DNA of 64,000 nucleotides from positions 1-64,000 of the forward strand of contig CAYXMM010000002.1 of the NCBI GenBank assembly GCA_964465945.1, read 5' to 3'. Origin of the DNA: JAJRPT01 sp964465945 (GTDB lineage Bacteria > Bacteroidota > Ignavibacteria > Kapaibacteriales > UBA2268). Below, piece by piece: positions 63,423-64,000 of this stretch. The notes under the pieces are model-generated. The model was not told where the DNA came from and did not search any database. It worked only from the letters and a program-made list of their open reading frames with translations. Each line of letters starts with the position of its first letter. Position 1 is the first letter of the stretch. The translations under genes were made by a program, and so were the position numbers.

Positions 63423-64000
63423 TTAAATATTATTTAAAATAATAAGTTTTTCGACTTGTAAGTCGTGTATAGCGTATTTTACACCACTAACACCATAGCC
63501 AGATTTTTTATATCCACCGAATGGCATCCAATCAACTCGGAATGCGTTATGCTCATTTACCATACATGCTTTTTGGTCGATAGAGTGAGCATAATTAAGT
63601 GCTTTGGAAAGATTACTTGTAAATATACAAGTTTGAAAAGCAAACTCTGAAGAATTAATTTCTTCAATAACATTTTCTAAATTATCAAACCCGATGAAAT
63701 TAACAACAGGTCCGAAAATCTCATCTTCATAAACTTTCATACCTCTCTTTACATTTTCTAAAATTGTAACACTATAATAATTGTCAGAAATTCTATGTCC
63801 TCCTGTTATGGCATTTGCACCGTTTTCCATTGCTTCATCAACCCAAATTTCTATTCTATCACAAGATTCTTTTTTAATAATAGGTCCGCAATCCGTATTT
63901 ATATCACGTGCATCTCCAACTTTAAGCAATTTTGCACATTCAATAAACTTTTCTTTAAACTTAGAATAAATACCTTTTTCAAGGTAAATATTTTGAGTTG
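63423..64000 (-). CDS. Aldehyde dehydrogenase, C-terminal part (cut by the window edge)
   Basis: The frame is open to the right edge; 192 residues are visible. TQNIYLEKGIYSKFKEKFIECAKLLKVGDARDINTDCGPII, EDEIFGPVVNFIGFDNLENVIEEINSSEFAFQTCIFTSN and DWMPFGGYKKSGYGVSGVKYAIHDLQVEKL are typical of NAD(P)-dependent aldehyde dehydrogenases. The catalytic Cys lies just outside the window. The substrate cannot be told. Confidence 0.93.
   Translation of the reverse strand, partial: TQNIYLEKGIYSKFKEKFIECAKLLKVGDARDINTDCGPIIKKESCDRIEIWVDEAMENGANAITGGHRISDNYYSVTILENVKRGMKVYEDEIFGPVVNFIGFDNLENVIEEINSSEFAFQTCIFTSNLSKALNYAHSIDQKACMVNEHNAFRVDWMPFGGYKKSGYGVSGVKYAIHDLQVEKLIILNNI

Overview
This 64-kb window is AT-rich chromosomal DNA from a Gram-negative, flagellated bacterium that has a type IX secretion system (T9SS). 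Several exported proteins end in the short C-terminal sorting domain used by T9SS. Four upstream regions carry the promoter form typical of Bacteroidota, TTTG, about 19 bp, TAnnTTTG. Many genes nevertheless have clear Shine-Dalgarno sites, and a full flagellar rod/ring/hook-junction gene set is present, which is rare in classical Bacteroidota. Together this suggests a flagellated lineage of the Bacteroidota/Chlorobiota superphylum, of the Ignavibacteria or Kapabacteria kind. That placement is inference. No tRNA, rRNA, CRISPR array, transposase or phage gene was seen.

Layout. 1-7031: the tail of a T9SS cargo gene, a terminator, then a minus-strand operon (Ycf48/BNR-repeat T9SS protein, peptidase E, DUF4397 lipoprotein, cysS) driven by a Bacteroidota-type promoter. 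7.2-13.4 kb: dnaA, a putative barrel protein, an exported TPR/LRR protein and a VWA membrane protein. 13.4-17.5 kb: rpoZ divergent from a MerR regulator; an exported WD40 propeller next to a regulatory-domain/OmpA protein (together resembling a split PorE of the T9SS); mnmD; and a superoxide dismutase with two well-formed starts. 17.4-18.05 kb: a non-coding stretch with REP-like interspersed repeats.

18.0-31.7 kb: flagellar genes in two plus-strand blocks, flhX-flgF-flgG-flgA and flgH-flgI-flgJ-flgN-orf-flgK-flgL. They are separated by a 4.3-kb minus-strand block (CotH/T9SS protein, TPMT-like methyltransferase, FrnE-like DsbA). Each flagellar block is preceded by nearly the same 16-bp sigma-54-like element, TGGYAYRTAGCTTGTC.

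31.8-43.6 kb: a large T9SS protein, comB, ftsK, a thioredoxin-fold protein, pirin, an exported HMA metal-binding protein with a Cys-repeat tail, a YjbH-like barrel, a transaldolase-like aldolase, and a small/tail-anchored coiled-coil gene pair. 43.7-56.8 kb: two giant soluble PAS-repeat histidine kinases in tandem, followed closely by corA, a RimB-like protease, rimK, a PAP2 phosphatase and a LOG-family protein. 56.8-64 kb: sppA, an M16 protease, leucyl aminopeptidase, and an aldehyde dehydrogenase cut by the window edge.

Much of the window serves the envelope: secretion, periplasmic proteolysis, flagellar assembly through the outer membrane, and thiol and metal handling. The rest is core information processing and sensing.
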